From: an uncultured Lachnospiraceae bacterium
GTDB lineage: Bacteria > Bacillota > Clostridia > Lachnospirales > Lachnospiraceae
NCBI GenBank assembly: GCA_947625465.1
Contig: CANQOK010000013.1
Location: forward strand, 1 to 45,358
Direction: 5' to 3'
DNA length: 45,358 nt
Shown here in pieces: positions 36,401-43,440 of the stretch. The position numbers and the translations under genes were made by a program. Under the pieces are notes generated by a model, which had not been told where the DNA came from, searched no databases, and saw only the letters and a list, made by a program, of their open reading frames with translations. Within the stretch, counting starts at the first letter, position 1. Every line of letters starts with the position of its first letter.

Positions 36401-37148
36401 ACAGCGTATCCACGCCCCAGTAACCGACCATACGGTCTTCCCGGTAATCGGCTTCCCGGCTGGAAATGCTGACATCTTTACCGCGCAGATTTTCAGTTTC
36501 CCTGTATGTAAATACAAAATCCTTATTTTCTTTGTTATTGCTGTACAGAACCGAGTATACCTGTCCGTCTTCCGGCGTAAACTCGAGGCAGACCGTCGCG
36601 TCTAAAATAGAGGTATCATAGAGATACGGAGTCAGCATATCATACATCGCCCGCTTTAACGGATCCAGCCCGTCGGAACCCTGGCGGTACTGCTTATAAT
36701 CGTCCGCCGTCCCCATAATGTAGCAGACCGTGCCGGTATAGCGCTTCTTCTCTGTCTCACTCTTTCCCTGTCTTGCGGGCCACAGGCGATCCAGTGTGAT
36801 CGTCTCATTGTTGCTTCCAATCAGATTCCACTCGTCAAATTGAATCGGCTTATCATAAATGCCGTCGCCTGTCGGATCATCCAACAGCAGCTTCGCGTCC
36901 AACTGACCGCCTGCGCTGTATTCAGTCAGTTGATTCTGCGCCGCCAGATACAGCGTTTTGGCGTAATCGTTCTGCTCCTTGAAATCACTGTACGCGATCC
37001 ACTTTACAACACCTGTGGTAACGCTCCCCGCAAGGATCAGCAAAATGCAGATAACCACAATCAATTCCACCATGGTAAATCCGCCATGGCGATTGCTGTG
37101 GTTCGCAAAATCCGTTCGATTCAGTTGTCCGGATCTTCTGATCTGCAT
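27450..37148 (-). CDS. Giant GLUG-repeat adhesin with type IV prepilin N-terminus
   Basis: A 3,232-residue open frame. The leader (1-23, ending RHGG) is followed by FTMVELIVVICILLILAG, a canonical prepilin peptidase site with Glu at +5. Residues about 45-600 form a non-repetitive head. Residues about 650-2025 hold roughly 38 copies of a Y-V-G-G-I-x-G-x-N motif at irregular intervals, matching the GLUG-type repeats of beta-solenoid adhesins and M26-like proteins. About 2090-3050 looks like several Fn3/Ig-like domains (PAPVINPNLVIS; PDITTIISDAIY). A Gly/Glu/Pro-rich stretch follows, then a charged end. No LPXTG and no C-terminal helix are present, so assembly into the pilus is the only visible anchor. 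ATG 37148 has GGGAGG 8 bases upstream. Confidence 0.9.
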   Translation of the reverse strand: MQIRRSGQLNRTDFANHSNRHGGFTMVELIVVICILLILAGSVTTGVVKWIAYSDFKEQNDYAKTLYLAAQNQLTEYSAGGQLDAKLLLDDPTGDGIYDKPIQFDEWNLIGSNNETITLDRLWPARQGKSETEKKRYTGTVCYIMGTADDYKQYRQGSDGLDPLKRAMYDMLTPYLYDTSILDATVCLEFTPEDGQVYSVLYSNNKENKDFVFTYRETENLRGKDVSISSREADYREDRMVGYWGVDTLSRAVGLTAERPILMDVSLNNAETLNLAFRFGKVEEAVNQLIYEVGVYDKDTGKKRMVIVLDGTALRAAGQSGQTAVECEVIRYDGEEKKLDSRNYPFLVIQEGDTNTVRLVLDAADLSAAGINYQAAGKELAPAALGGGSLPGSDAYRKFIQTYSFSRFGLDTEKIYCTVMGYGGGYKTTAQKQTVNSSHTFFADEKAEDGKNKYYLSNGRHLYNIRFYEESTDGAPLAAKAVNAEYQMTRNINWMQFISNGGLYDTDNALGNSTARSMAVYRYSPVTLSETTAFPAIRMLTEDAVFTSRDERQYVYTVSALTLSETVNAKLGVYDKLGSGNAIQKNEAGSVGLFLENKGKIAKLALDQVQAKGTDYVGTFCGINAGVLTNLQVKNSQPENETLKSQVEGVNYVGGLIGASEEFSAGDNFYTNLANNARVYGVTRVGGIAGLISLPKDKKLTVASCMNYGAVEAAAGLSKRTDAQYLGGIVGELRNNTENSASSLSMSGCISVPQYTNLELKEIFSDEASLNEKLSGVYIGGIAGYSENSEIKGCQTENIGGNSGYIFGYKYVGGIVGFADFHGEDSELDGGTGGGVNGANVIGDSYVGGIAGANSRRDETSVDSEGIYQLDLKKDKNLKISNWINRGIVAAVSSYAGGITGYNAGYLEECGSDVSSDADARIITGASLLQKADYVGGIAGSNKGWIISSKTGSQSRNIVSYLTGRNYVGGIAGQNEVDAVISGYRLGGGFVKGTGSFAGGFIGMNASAALFNQSIDESELFESNPNEISGRYAVGGIIGGNIVPVANDTKELYAKFNTDNFLGEITAKAFAGGFIGYNGLYQVDSADVSEAGRNMEQVSVIAEQICDFVESNTTDAAQTSKDYAKIITFMDKLAFSPSESRLIIEGNVSDAGQMLVGKLSVDVYGGGVVGYNQADTCLTIQNVVNRTPLSAIMFVEDKDYSNYNYNENPKDKSNAYSYVGGIIGKVTKNAVIDHCSNRGEGDVFATGSYVGGICEINEGTVQNCTVPSIESEKRIGGIVGLNKEGGTVSGCTFEKESVLSGDSIVGGIVADNYGTVKEITLDGGTIRSTGNSVGGMVARNYGTVQLSAGQKGEIYIEANSDPRKGSYVGGLVGENGETVTVLNGKADSFFELSGTINGTEQVGGIVGSNNIVNTLYKGKTLQYLKNSAAVTAEKGTVGGIAGANVTEISDCENAGTVTAVQSSQFGAGGITAVIQNGGKITACKNTGSVSAAGSGANGNSGGIAAVNGSGSTIEACTVIGQDEAKLNIIASNCAGGIAGVNRNAGGIQNCTISAVSVKNTEQSNKSTSAVGGIAGSNEGKIEKGTLTDAEIGVYVSGSAGGGIAGRNENGAEITDSNVTDGVTIGLLGNQATYANLGGIAGVNRYGGSINQSSVQATITGLMGSAGNGYGGIAGINSSEAVITECEYSGILQAKGSGDNIVYLGGIAGINENNGTVENCYIGGTANTTITTGYGYTNDGKNAAMGYVGGIAGQNQSGAVIKSCDNYKNSKHPVKIETYSGPTGGIVGYMAAGGVLQATPDTKITTGEDWSIISHYYASAASGTGGIIGYSVSDADLHDLENHADVKASYGKSDNVATAGLMGRLENNSRDNMKISNFANYGDITATMAGGVIGRMKFKGASFENCINYGMITSTGDEAKAAGGIVANFMNNEKDNVITFTSCQNHGNISCSKNNAGGISGYTSTSSATVVYTDCVNTGVLTGAKNKTGGIAGATDGQDVSFYRCRNYGYATTDEDTFGGIVGKAASSNTKHFLRDCISVGQAAGVAKAASGGKLTVENCYFYYYNEKAIGLKGTLFDSPKSSKEKQLSFDKQTWKFDIEIIVNQSTDKGALPYTIGASSYTDAKSLRQKVYMLVEPKIQDYYNSKAGSTTAITGDCKISVTNVGGWITATWNHVKTNYDHDQFMYRILDESGAVLKGYDYGEPINVGYGIERYAVEMKPEWEGKTIEIAVRAVNYKYQRTDYSESWRNTYGPSGSESSEGNASVWIKMTEKLNLNLPSPSVHLEFVPTENSATFIAVLDNPDDYQGDKATTITVSGIPKNSKEEMQTITFNTEEGKSIPFEVVGIYDYNKDGSIKGFKNQTITVTANENSKYTASASVPNLVALYGGQNLKDKDYVTTTFNHFYGNRSSNLYNQMQLECKDVKDKTNMYLNTELVVDSYPVKDDKGNVIANLPIAVASGNVHVTQDGGTMNSILNQLPEDLLQHGDITVRSYPWRGQAEVCWYGHMVETTVTPAQMSNYINACETGKGDELLDSSRNNARVFGQKDKDVVLNDGYVICLDENGNYNILYSAFLHYSETYNKQIDEKIYQVKDGTVTSSGYTVNSQPAPVINPNLVISEDSTQYTFTWDEGKSYSNAGYDVQLTAIADDGSTIVLGSAAVTGQNQYTFINESNNWDYTDYTLTVTRIGTTDSSGKTTAFAAKSIQNYKVKQRFAQIARPTVSLHRDENGEVNKDSLLYDITWRIATIAERDSGEISQFEVKIAYTDGNGKEQEKKQLFDLPNPIPEGTNPNQQEILDLNEFAPGQTLRISVRALAKEDAVTYRDGVEGVIREITLPVRQSVPDITTIISDAIYQEDQFVTETDWEKGFEIAVNNNAITEVGKYEIAVAVYDEKTESGDDTVAAGDAPDAETAGYWDSGALATLISKASRTVMEGNLTASTYQLVTGLKSDYAGKWLKIALRSISESNISSSWTDEDAAGMSVNYAWIQLPRLQIDAVDITRGETTVYYDAETGEWGFKDLGVSDMAVVRQTALDLTLSDRADMYQIAIVPKTEENSGNTGTGEGNTQPEEKETVGTPESDMLYIEAADKAGAEYNVFYLTAEAKNAEGTPDNADPGNQENIPVSKQEPKAVFIATVNLQEEGVLQLPVTKEIRQAGKLTGISTVMALSWEKAKEEEAMLLQLILPDAESITQKDDTQTADEENQPTGRVRAQALIEEEDKKWFEDSEISEWKK

Positions 37149-37163
37149 CAATGATTCCTCCCG

Positions 37164-37220
37164 TTTTGATAGATACTGTTTTAGAGATACTGTTTTAAAG
37201 ATACTATTTTAGAGATACTG
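37164..37220. repeat. Four tandem 14-bp repeats between pilT and the giant adhesin gene
   Basis: Units TTTTAGAGATACTG (37207-37220, 37179-37192), TTTTAAAGATACTA (37193-37206) and TTTTGATAGATACTG (37164-37178, one base longer). The first unit on the gene strand includes the last codons and the stop of pilT. The array ends just before the adhesin ribosome binding site. Confidence 0.9.
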
Positions 37221-38258
37221 CTCTAAGTCTCTCCTGTCATTCGTATACTGGAACGCGGTCTGTTTATCGATATATCCCTGCTGTACCAGCCGCATCAGAT
37301 CCATGTTCAGCGTATGCATTCCCATGGCCGCGCCGGCCTGCATCATGCTGCCCATCTGATGGCTTTTGTTTTCCCGGATCAGATTGGTGATGGCGTCGGT
37401 TCCCAGCAGGATCTCGGTTCCGGCGATCCGCCCGCCTCCGCCTGTAACCGGCATCAGGCATTGGGTAATTACCCCTTTCAGCACGCCGGCAAGCTGTGTC
37501 CGCGCCTGGTTCTGGCTCCCCGAAGGACAGGCGTCAATGACACGTTCGATCGTCTGCGCCGCGCCGGTCGTATGCAGCGTGGATAATACCAGATGCCCGG
37601 TCTCAGCTGCCGTCAGCGCCGCCATGATCGTCTCGTAGTCACGCATTTCTCCTACCAGGATGATGTCCGGATCTTCACGCAGAGCGCTGCGGAGCGCCGC
37701 CGCGAAATCGGTTACGTCTCTGCCCGTCTCTCTCTGATGGATCAGCGCCATTTTGCTTTCATATGTGTACTCGATCGGATCCTCTATTGTAATAATATGC
37801 TCTTCTCTCGTCTGGTTGATATGTTCGATCATCGCCGCCAGCGTCGTGGATTTACCGCTTCCGGTAGGCCCCGTTACGAGGATCAGTCCTCTGGGCTCTT
37901 CCACCAGCTTATAGAGCAGCTCCGGCATATGCAGATCCTTCAGACTGGGAATCCGGTTGTTGAGCAGACGGATCGTCGCCGCGATCTTGCCCTTCTGCCG
38001 AAACACATTCACTCTCTGCCGGTTGCCGTCCGATGTCTCTATCGCGAAATCCACGTCATGACCGCTGTCATATTCCGCCTTCTGCGCATCGTCCATCATA
38101 TTGTATATCATTTCAAATGTCTCATCTTCGCTCGGCTGCGCCAGCGTCTGCGTCAGTTTTCCGTGGACGCGCATCATTAACGGCATTCCTGCGGAAATGT
38201 GGATATCGGAAGCCTGTTCTTCCCGGCACATGATAATCAGTCTGTCAATCTCATACAT
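37209..38258 (-). CDS. pilT: Type IV pilus retraction ATPase PilT
   Basis: A 349-residue secretion ATPase of the PilT branch, which depolymerises the pilus for retraction. Walker A GPTGSGKST is at 130-138. The Asp box reads TIEDPIEY, Walker B reads DPDIILVGEMRD, and the His box reads GHLVLSTLHT. The C-terminal AITNLIREN matches the AIRNLIRE motif required for retraction in PilT. No N-terminal MshEN domain is present, unlike PilB. AGGAG lies 9 bases before the ATG. Its presence implies a retractable pilus and not just a secretion pseudopilus. Confidence 0.95.
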   Translation of the reverse strand: MYEIDRLIIMCREEQASDIHISAGMPLMMRVHGKLTQTLAQPSEDETFEMIYNMMDDAQKAEYDSGHDVDFAIETSDGNRQRVNVFRQKGKIAATIRLLNNRIPSLKDLHMPELLYKLVEEPRGLILVTGPTGSGKSTTLAAMIEHINQTREEHIITIEDPIEYTYESKMALIHQRETGRDVTDFAAALRSALREDPDIILVGEMRDYETIMAALTAAETGHLVLSTLHTTGAAQTIERVIDACPSGSQNQARTQLAGVLKGVITQCLMPVTGGGGRIAGTEILLGTDAITNLIRENKSHQMGSMMQAGAAMGMHTLNMDLMRLVQQGYIDKQTAFQYTNDRRDLEQYL

Positions 38259-38282
38259 GAAAACAATCTCCTACTCTGTCTT

Positions 38283-39968
38283 TTATTTGTAATAAGCCAC
38301 TTTCTTTAATTCTTCAAACGAGGACACGCCGTTCTTCACCATCTGGATGCCCGCTTCTTTCAGCGTGTGCATCTGCTGGTGTTCCACCGCGTAATCCTGA
38401 ATCTCCTCTGCGGTTGCGCCGTCAATGATCATCTTCCGCACATCCCGATCGATCATCAGGATCTCATGGATCGCGATCCGCCCCCGATATCCGGTATAAT
38501 TGCACTGCGGACAGCCCTTCGCCCGCTTGATCCGCTTCACATCCGGGCCCAGCATCCGCGCTTCTTCCGCAGTCGGAACGCTTTCCTCACAGCAGTCCGG
38601 ACAAACCTTCCGCATCAGACGCTGCGCGATCACGCCGACCAGAGAGTTGGCAACCATATAGGGCATCAGCCCCATATCTTCCAGACGAATTACAGAAGAT
38701 GCCGCGTCATTGGTATGCAGGGTAGAAAATACCAGGTGTCCGGTAATGGCGGAACGGACAGAAATCGTCGCAGTTTCCACGTCACGGGTCTCGCCGACCA
38801 TAATGATATCCGGATCCTGCCGCAGCAGGGCGCGCAGCCCGGCCTCAAAGGTCAGCCCGGCCTGGTTATTTACCTGAGACTGGTTGATCTTCGGCAGGTT
38901 CTTCTCCACCGGATCTTCTATAGTACTGATATTCACTGCCCGTTTCGACAGCTCTGTCAGGATCATATACAGGGTTGTGGTCTTGCCGGAACCAGTAGGA
39001 CCGGTAAAATAAATAATACCGTTCGGGGAGCCCAGCATCGTGCGCAGTTTCTCATAGTCGTCCTGCTGCATGCCAAAAGTCGCCGGGTAATCAATCGGCG
39101 CATTGTTCGTCAGCAAACGGAGCACTGCCTTTTCCCCGAATACCGTAGGAATTACGGACACACGCAGGTTGACCGGATCGCCGCCGATCCGCATCCGGAA
39201 ATGTCCGTCCTGGGGGATCCGCCGTTCGGCGATATCCATGCCGCCCAATATCTTGATCCGGGCGATCAGAGACGGGTGCAGATTCTTCTGCAGGGTAACA
39301 AATTCTACGATCACGCCGTCAATTCGCATCCGGACCGTGGTCTTATCTTCAAAGGGTTCAATATGAATATCGGACGCATGCGTCGCGTAAGCGCGCTCCA
39401 CCAGACGGTTCAGCAGATTGATGATCGGGGTATCGTCGTCCCCTTCTTCCTCGATGTTAAACTCATCCGTGTCCGCAAGCTGTTCAAAGCTCTTATTGGC
39501 GATACTGGCAGCCTCTCTCGCTTCTACTTCACTGTAGTAGAACGCAATGGCGTTTTTCAGCGCCGCCCTGGGGCTCAGGCAGATCTCCAGCTGCATACCG
39601 GTAGTCTGCCGGATATCTTCGATCCCGTAGAAGTTTAACGGATCGTTTACTACTACGACCAGAATGCCTTCCACATTGTTAATGGCAAGCATTTCATAGC
39701 GCTCTGCCAGCGGTCTGGGGATCGCCTGTACCGCTTCCAGATCCACATCCTCATTGGAAATGTCTACGACACGCTCATTCAACTGCTCTGCCAGCGCGCC
39801 CAGAACCTGGTCTTCCGTGACAAATTCCATTTCAATCAGAGCGGCGCCGAGCCGAACGCCTTTATGCTCTTTCTGATAAGCGAGCGCTTCCCCGATCTGG
39901 CTGTCCGTTACATATCCGTATTCTTTTAACACATCTCCGATCCGGAGATTCCTGATATTCTGCTCCAT
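38283..39968 (-). CDS. pilB: Type IV pilus extension ATPase PilB
   Basis: A 561-residue GspE/PilB ATPase powering pilin polymerisation. The N-terminal MshEN-like domain (about 5-150) has IGDVLKEYGYVTDSQIGEAL; such domains bind cyclic di-GMP in some PilB proteins. Walker A GPTGSGKTT is near 325, Walker B reads DPDIIMVGETRD, and the His box GHLVFSTLHT. A tetracysteine zinc site is formed by CPDCC near 456 and CPQC near 484. The start is unsure. The ATG at 39968 has GTGGAG only 3 bases upstream or GAGG at 11; a GTG at 39977 is possible. It starts 17 bases after the PilO-like gene. Confidence 0.94.
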   Translation of the reverse strand: MEQNIRNLRIGDVLKEYGYVTDSQIGEALAYQKEHKGVRLGAALIEMEFVTEDQVLGALAEQLNERVVDISNEDVDLEAVQAIPRPLAERYEMLAINNVEGILVVVVNDPLNFYGIEDIRQTTGMQLEICLSPRAALKNAIAFYYSEVEAREAASIANKSFEQLADTDEFNIEEEGDDDTPIINLLNRLVERAYATHASDIHIEPFEDKTTVRMRIDGVIVEFVTLQKNLHPSLIARIKILGGMDIAERRIPQDGHFRMRIGGDPVNLRVSVIPTVFGEKAVLRLLTNNAPIDYPATFGMQQDDYEKLRTMLGSPNGIIYFTGPTGSGKTTTLYMILTELSKRAVNISTIEDPVEKNLPKINQSQVNNQAGLTFEAGLRALLRQDPDIIMVGETRDVETATISVRSAITGHLVFSTLHTNDAASSVIRLEDMGLMPYMVANSLVGVIAQRLMRKVCPDCCEESVPTAEEARMLGPDVKRIKRAKGCPQCNYTGYRGRIAIHEILMIDRDVRKMIIDGATAEEIQDYAVEHQQMHTLKEAGIQMVKNGVSSFEELKKVAYYK

Positions 39969-39985
39969 GCTCTCCACCGCCTCAT

Positions 39986-40663
39986 TTATTCTGCCGCGTC
40001 TGCCGCGTCTTCCACAGTTGTCAGCTGGGAATCGATATACTCCTCAATATCCTGGCACATATAGATCTCTACGGTCAGGCTCAGCGTATACGCCGCGCTT
40101 TCCGCCAGTTTATTTTCCTGCCACCTAAAATCCGACACCCGCAGTTTCGGCGAGGTGCCGATCATTTCATCCAGCAGTTTCTGCAGATTTCCTTTGCTGC
40201 CTTCCAGCGTCAGCTGCACCTTGGCCGCATATGCGCCGGTAAAAACAACCTGTTCTTCTGCTGCGCCGTCCTTCGACAACTGATCCGGATAAGCGATCAG
40301 ACTTGTATACTCCGCCATATCCGGCATGGTGATCGAAAGGCTCTGCACCTTAGCGCCGCCTTCCAGCGCCATATTGGTGAGCATTTTGTCGATCTCTACA
40401 TTCCGCATGATATCATAGTAAAGCGCGCGGGAAGTCTCCAGATCCCGGTAAATGCCTTCCTGCCGAAGCTGCAGCACGGGGAGTCCCGAAACCTTCATTT
40501 CCTTTTCCTGCTTTTCCAGCTTCTGCTGATCGACCTGCTGACTGAGTTCCTGTCCCTTGTCTGCCAACGGCATGATCCCAAAGTAGATCAACGCGGCAAT
40601 CACCAGAACAACGCCGACGATCATCAATAATTTTTTATCCCGTTCCGTAATCTGAGTCGTCAT
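39986..40663 (-). CDS. PilO-like pilus assembly protein
   Basis: A 225-residue bitopic membrane protein. It has a short cytosolic start, a helix at about 12-33 (LLMIVGVVLVIAALIYFGI), a coiled coil (about 38-65) and an extracytoplasmic ferredoxin-like part. This layout matches PilO, which forms the alignment complex with PilN and PilM. Sequence identity to named PilO proteins is hard to judge by eye; position and topology carry the call. Start and the previous stop overlap as ATGA, so it is translationally coupled to the PilM-PilN fusion. Confidence 0.8.
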   Translation of the reverse strand: MTTQITERDKKLLMIVGVVLVIAALIYFGIMPLADKGQELSQQVDQQKLEKQEKEMKVSGLPVLQLRQEGIYRDLETSRALYYDIMRNVEIDKMLTNMALEGGAKVQSLSITMPDMAEYTSLIAYPDQLSKDGAAEEQVVFTGAYAAKVQLTLEGSKGNLQKLLDEMIGTSPKLRVSDFRWQENKLAESAAYTLSLTVEIYMCQDIEEYIDSQLTTVEDAADAAE

Positions 40664-42135
40664 TCGGTCTCTTCCTCCTCGATCTGCTCCGGCGCCATGA
40701 TACAGTTTACATTTACGGTCCAGGTCCCGTTTGAGTCCTCATTATATCCCGTATAATCGACGCTGGCGAAAATTTCCTGTTCCGTCAGCAGATTGACAAA
40801 CTGATTGATCTGGCTGACGTCTCTTGCTTTCGTTTCCATCTGCAGCAGACCTGTCTGCGCGCTGTAGCTCTGGATCGTAGCCGTTACCAGTCCGACCGCA
40901 CAGTTTTCCACTACCGCTTCCACTTTGCTGTCTACCTTCGGGTATTGTTCCAGCGTATTCGCCAGCATAGACAGCCCGTTGGAAATTCCGGTCGCCGCCG
41001 CGATCCGCGCGTTCAGCGCTTCGTATTCCGCACATTTCTGAACGATCTCCGGATCCTGATTATAGGCTTCCAGATCGTCCAGCTGGCTCTGCAGATACAG
41101 ATTCCGTCCCAATAATACCAGCGCTGCCACAGCCAGCACTACCGCCAGCGTAACGGATGGGATCAAAATCTTGCGCTTCTGTTTCCTGCTCTCCAATTGT
41201 TCCGGCGTATATTTCAGACCGGACGCGATATTCGTATCCGGATCGGTTTTGATCAGACCGCCCATCGCAATGGCGTATCCCGCAAAATTATCTTCGTTCT
41301 TGCTGATGGTAATATTTTTACCTGCTGTCAGCAGTTCCACCGCCAGATCCGGATTGATATTCCGGATACTGTCCTCATAAATCTCATAATCCGCTTCCGT
41401 GATACCCGATACAAACACGTCCGTGATCATATTATCCAAATTCTGCGCTTTGGCAAAGGAAATCAGATTCTGCGTCGCTCTTGCGATCTCCACGATATAA
41501 GCCGGCGTGCCCGGTTCCGCGAACAGACGCTTCCGGTTGGAGGTTTCAATGCTGCCGCTGTACTGCAGGATGTTCGTCAGGTTCATATCGTCTACAAATT
41601 GGATGATACACGCCTTTCCTTCCAGAGAAGTCAGCTGCTTCAGCAGCCGGTATCTGGCTCCGGCTGCACATTCCACGCCCGACAGCGTGATCCCCAGTTT
41701 GCGGAATAATTCGATAAACTGCAGCACATAATCTCTGGGCGCCGCCATTGCCAGCACCTTCTGCAGCTTGCTTTTTTTATCCGGCTTCTCCAGTTCAAAA
41801 TATCCGTATACCGGATCTGTGATCCGTTCTACTCCCGTAAACTCGCGGATCACATAGTCCATTTTCTTTTTGCTGTTTAATACGGGAACCTGAAGCTCTT
41901 TTGAAGTAAACTGATTGCTGTCCAGCACCAGATTTACATCTTTTTTAGGCAGATTGTGCTCCTCCCAAAGATTCTTCAGCAGCGCAAGCAAGGCTTCCTC
42001 GTCCACAATCGTGCCGTTCAGGATTGCGCCGCCCTCGTCAACGGTCTGTACCATCTCCCGCACATGCAGTTTTCCGCCGGACATTTCGCCCACGGCTGCT
42101 TTGATATATTTATTGGCCAAATAGATCGTCAGCAT
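40660..42135 (-). CDS. PilM-PilN fusion, pilus alignment complex protein
   Basis: A 491-residue protein combining two usually separate parts. Residues 1-300 resemble the actin-like cytosolic PilM fold (MLTIYLANKYIKAAVGEM; KKDVNLVLDSNQF; ECAAGARYRLL). A membrane helix at about 323-345 (ILIPSVTLAVVLAVAALVLLG), a short coiled coil, and a C-terminal extracytoplasmic domain (VTATIQSYSAQTGLLQMETK) match PilN. In most systems PilM binds the short cytosolic tail of PilN; here the link is covalent. AGGGG lies 7 bases before the ATG. PilO follows with a 4-base overlap. Confidence 0.8.
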   Translation of the reverse strand: MLTIYLANKYIKAAVGEMSGGKLHVREMVQTVDEGGAILNGTIVDEEALLALLKNLWEEHNLPKKDVNLVLDSNQFTSKELQVPVLNSKKKMDYVIREFTGVERITDPVYGYFELEKPDKKSKLQKVLAMAAPRDYVLQFIELFRKLGITLSGVECAAGARYRLLKQLTSLEGKACIIQFVDDMNLTNILQYSGSIETSNRKRLFAEPGTPAYIVEIARATQNLISFAKAQNLDNMITDVFVSGITEADYEIYEDSIRNINPDLAVELLTAGKNITISKNEDNFAGYAIAMGGLIKTDPDTNIASGLKYTPEQLESRKQKRKILIPSVTLAVVLAVAALVLLGRNLYLQSQLDDLEAYNQDPEIVQKCAEYEALNARIAAATGISNGLSMLANTLEQYPKVDSKVEAVVENCAVGLVTATIQSYSAQTGLLQMETKARDVSQINQFVNLLTEQEIFASVDYTGYNEDSNGTWTVNVNCIMAPEQIEEEETE

Positions 42136-42177
42136 TTTTGAACCCCTTTCTGTCGTATTTTCTGCCCGTTTCTATAT

Positions 42178-43374
42178 TTACATATTGGAAATCGCTTCGT
42201 TCATACCAAACATAGCGCTGAATACCGCCACCAGCACAAAGGCAACGATGATACCCATAACAATCAGCATAACCGGTTCCACATAGGACACCAGTTTGGA
42301 GATCGCGATATCCGCGTCATATTCCATGGAATCCGCCGTGGACCGCAGCATATCGTCCAGGCTGCCGGTTTCCTCGCCGACCCGGATCGAATCGGTCAGC
42401 TTCCGCACAAATCCGTCCACCTGATCCAGCCCGTCGCTTAAATTATTGCCGGCACGCACATACGGGATCACCGTATCAAAGGTGGAATCAATGTAGGCGT
42501 TGCCGATCGTCTTTCTTCCGATCTGCAGGCAGGATACAATGGGAATTCCCGCCGCATACAGGGAGCTGAGGGTTCTCGCGAACCGGGAAGTACAGATGGT
42601 TTTATTCAGGTTGCCGAATACCGGTATGGTAATCTTCAGCTTATCCCATTTGATCCGCACGCTTTCAACCAGCAGCAGCGCCCGGCCGCCAATGTACAGT
42701 CCGACAATGATCAGCAATACCAGCCACCAGTAATCCTGCATGATATCACTGACTGCCATCAGAGCCTTGGTCGGCGCCGGAATATTTTCCATCATGGTAA
42801 ACATTTCCCCGAACTGCGGCAGCACAAATTTGGTAATGATGATAATGACCGCCACGATCATAACACCCAAAATCTTGGGGTAGGTCATGGAGCTGGAAAT
42901 CTTGGAGTCCAGCCGATGGCTCTTCTCGTAATGCTCCGCCATCTGCATGGTTACCTGATCCAGATTTCCGCTGGACTCCGCCGAACGGTACATATAGATC
43001 ATCAGGGACGGAAACGCGCCGCCCTCTGCTTCCATCGCGTCCGACAGCGAAATTCCCTGTCTTAACTGCTTTAATATATCTTCATAAACAGCCCGCTCTT
43101 TTGGTTTCACGGACTCGGAATTTGCGATGATACTAATGGCGCGCACCAGCGTAACGCCCGCGCCTACCAGTGTGCTCAGCTGTCTGGAAAAGTCAGCCAG
43201 TACCTTGGGTTTAAAGGTCTTTATCCCTCTGTTTTTTACAATCAGTTTAGACGAGATCAGATAAGCGTTCTGTTCATGCAGCTGCAGCTGCAGATCCGCT
43301 TCATCCGCAACATTCATCACGCCTTTGATCAGTTTGCCTTCATTGGTTCTTGCCTTGTACTTGTATGAAGCCAT
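42178..43374 (-). CDS. pilC: Type IV pilus inner-membrane platform protein PilC
   Basis: A 398-residue GspF/PilC protein that links the motor ATPases to pilin polymerisation. It starts MASYKYKARTNEGKLIKGVM as in the family. Two GspF repeats (about 65-190 and 265-390) each have FARTL/FSRQL-type motifs. Hydrophobic helices lie near 165-190, 215-240 and 370-392. The motif GEETGSLDDML marks the second repeat. ATG 43374 follows AAAGGAAAGAGG closely. Upstream in-frame codons to 43401 are unlikely to be translated. Confidence 0.94.
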   Translation of the reverse strand: MASYKYKARTNEGKLIKGVMNVADEADLQLQLHEQNAYLISSKLIVKNRGIKTFKPKVLADFSRQLSTLVGAGVTLVRAISIIANSESVKPKERAVYEDILKQLRQGISLSDAMEAEGGAFPSLMIYMYRSAESSGNLDQVTMQMAEHYEKSHRLDSKISSSMTYPKILGVMIVAVIIIITKFVLPQFGEMFTMMENIPAPTKALMAVSDIMQDYWWLVLLIIVGLYIGGRALLLVESVRIKWDKLKITIPVFGNLNKTICTSRFARTLSSLYAAGIPIVSCLQIGRKTIGNAYIDSTFDTVIPYVRAGNNLSDGLDQVDGFVRKLTDSIRVGEETGSLDDMLRSTADSMEYDADIAISKLVSYVEPVMLIVMGIIVAFVLVAVFSAMFGMNEAISNM

Positions 43375-43402
43375 AAATCCTCTTTCCTTTGAAGATGACA
43401 AT

Positions 43403-43438
43403 GGGGATTCCTTTGACTCAACATCAAATAAAATCCCC
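43403..43438 (-). other. Intra-operon hairpin before pilC
   Basis: GGGGATT and AATCCCC (7 bp) enclose an inner TTTGA/TCAAA stem. No T tract follows, so it is unlikely to terminate. It could stabilise or be a processing boundary for the upstream pilin mRNA. Confidence 0.5.
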
Positions 43439-43440
43439 GG

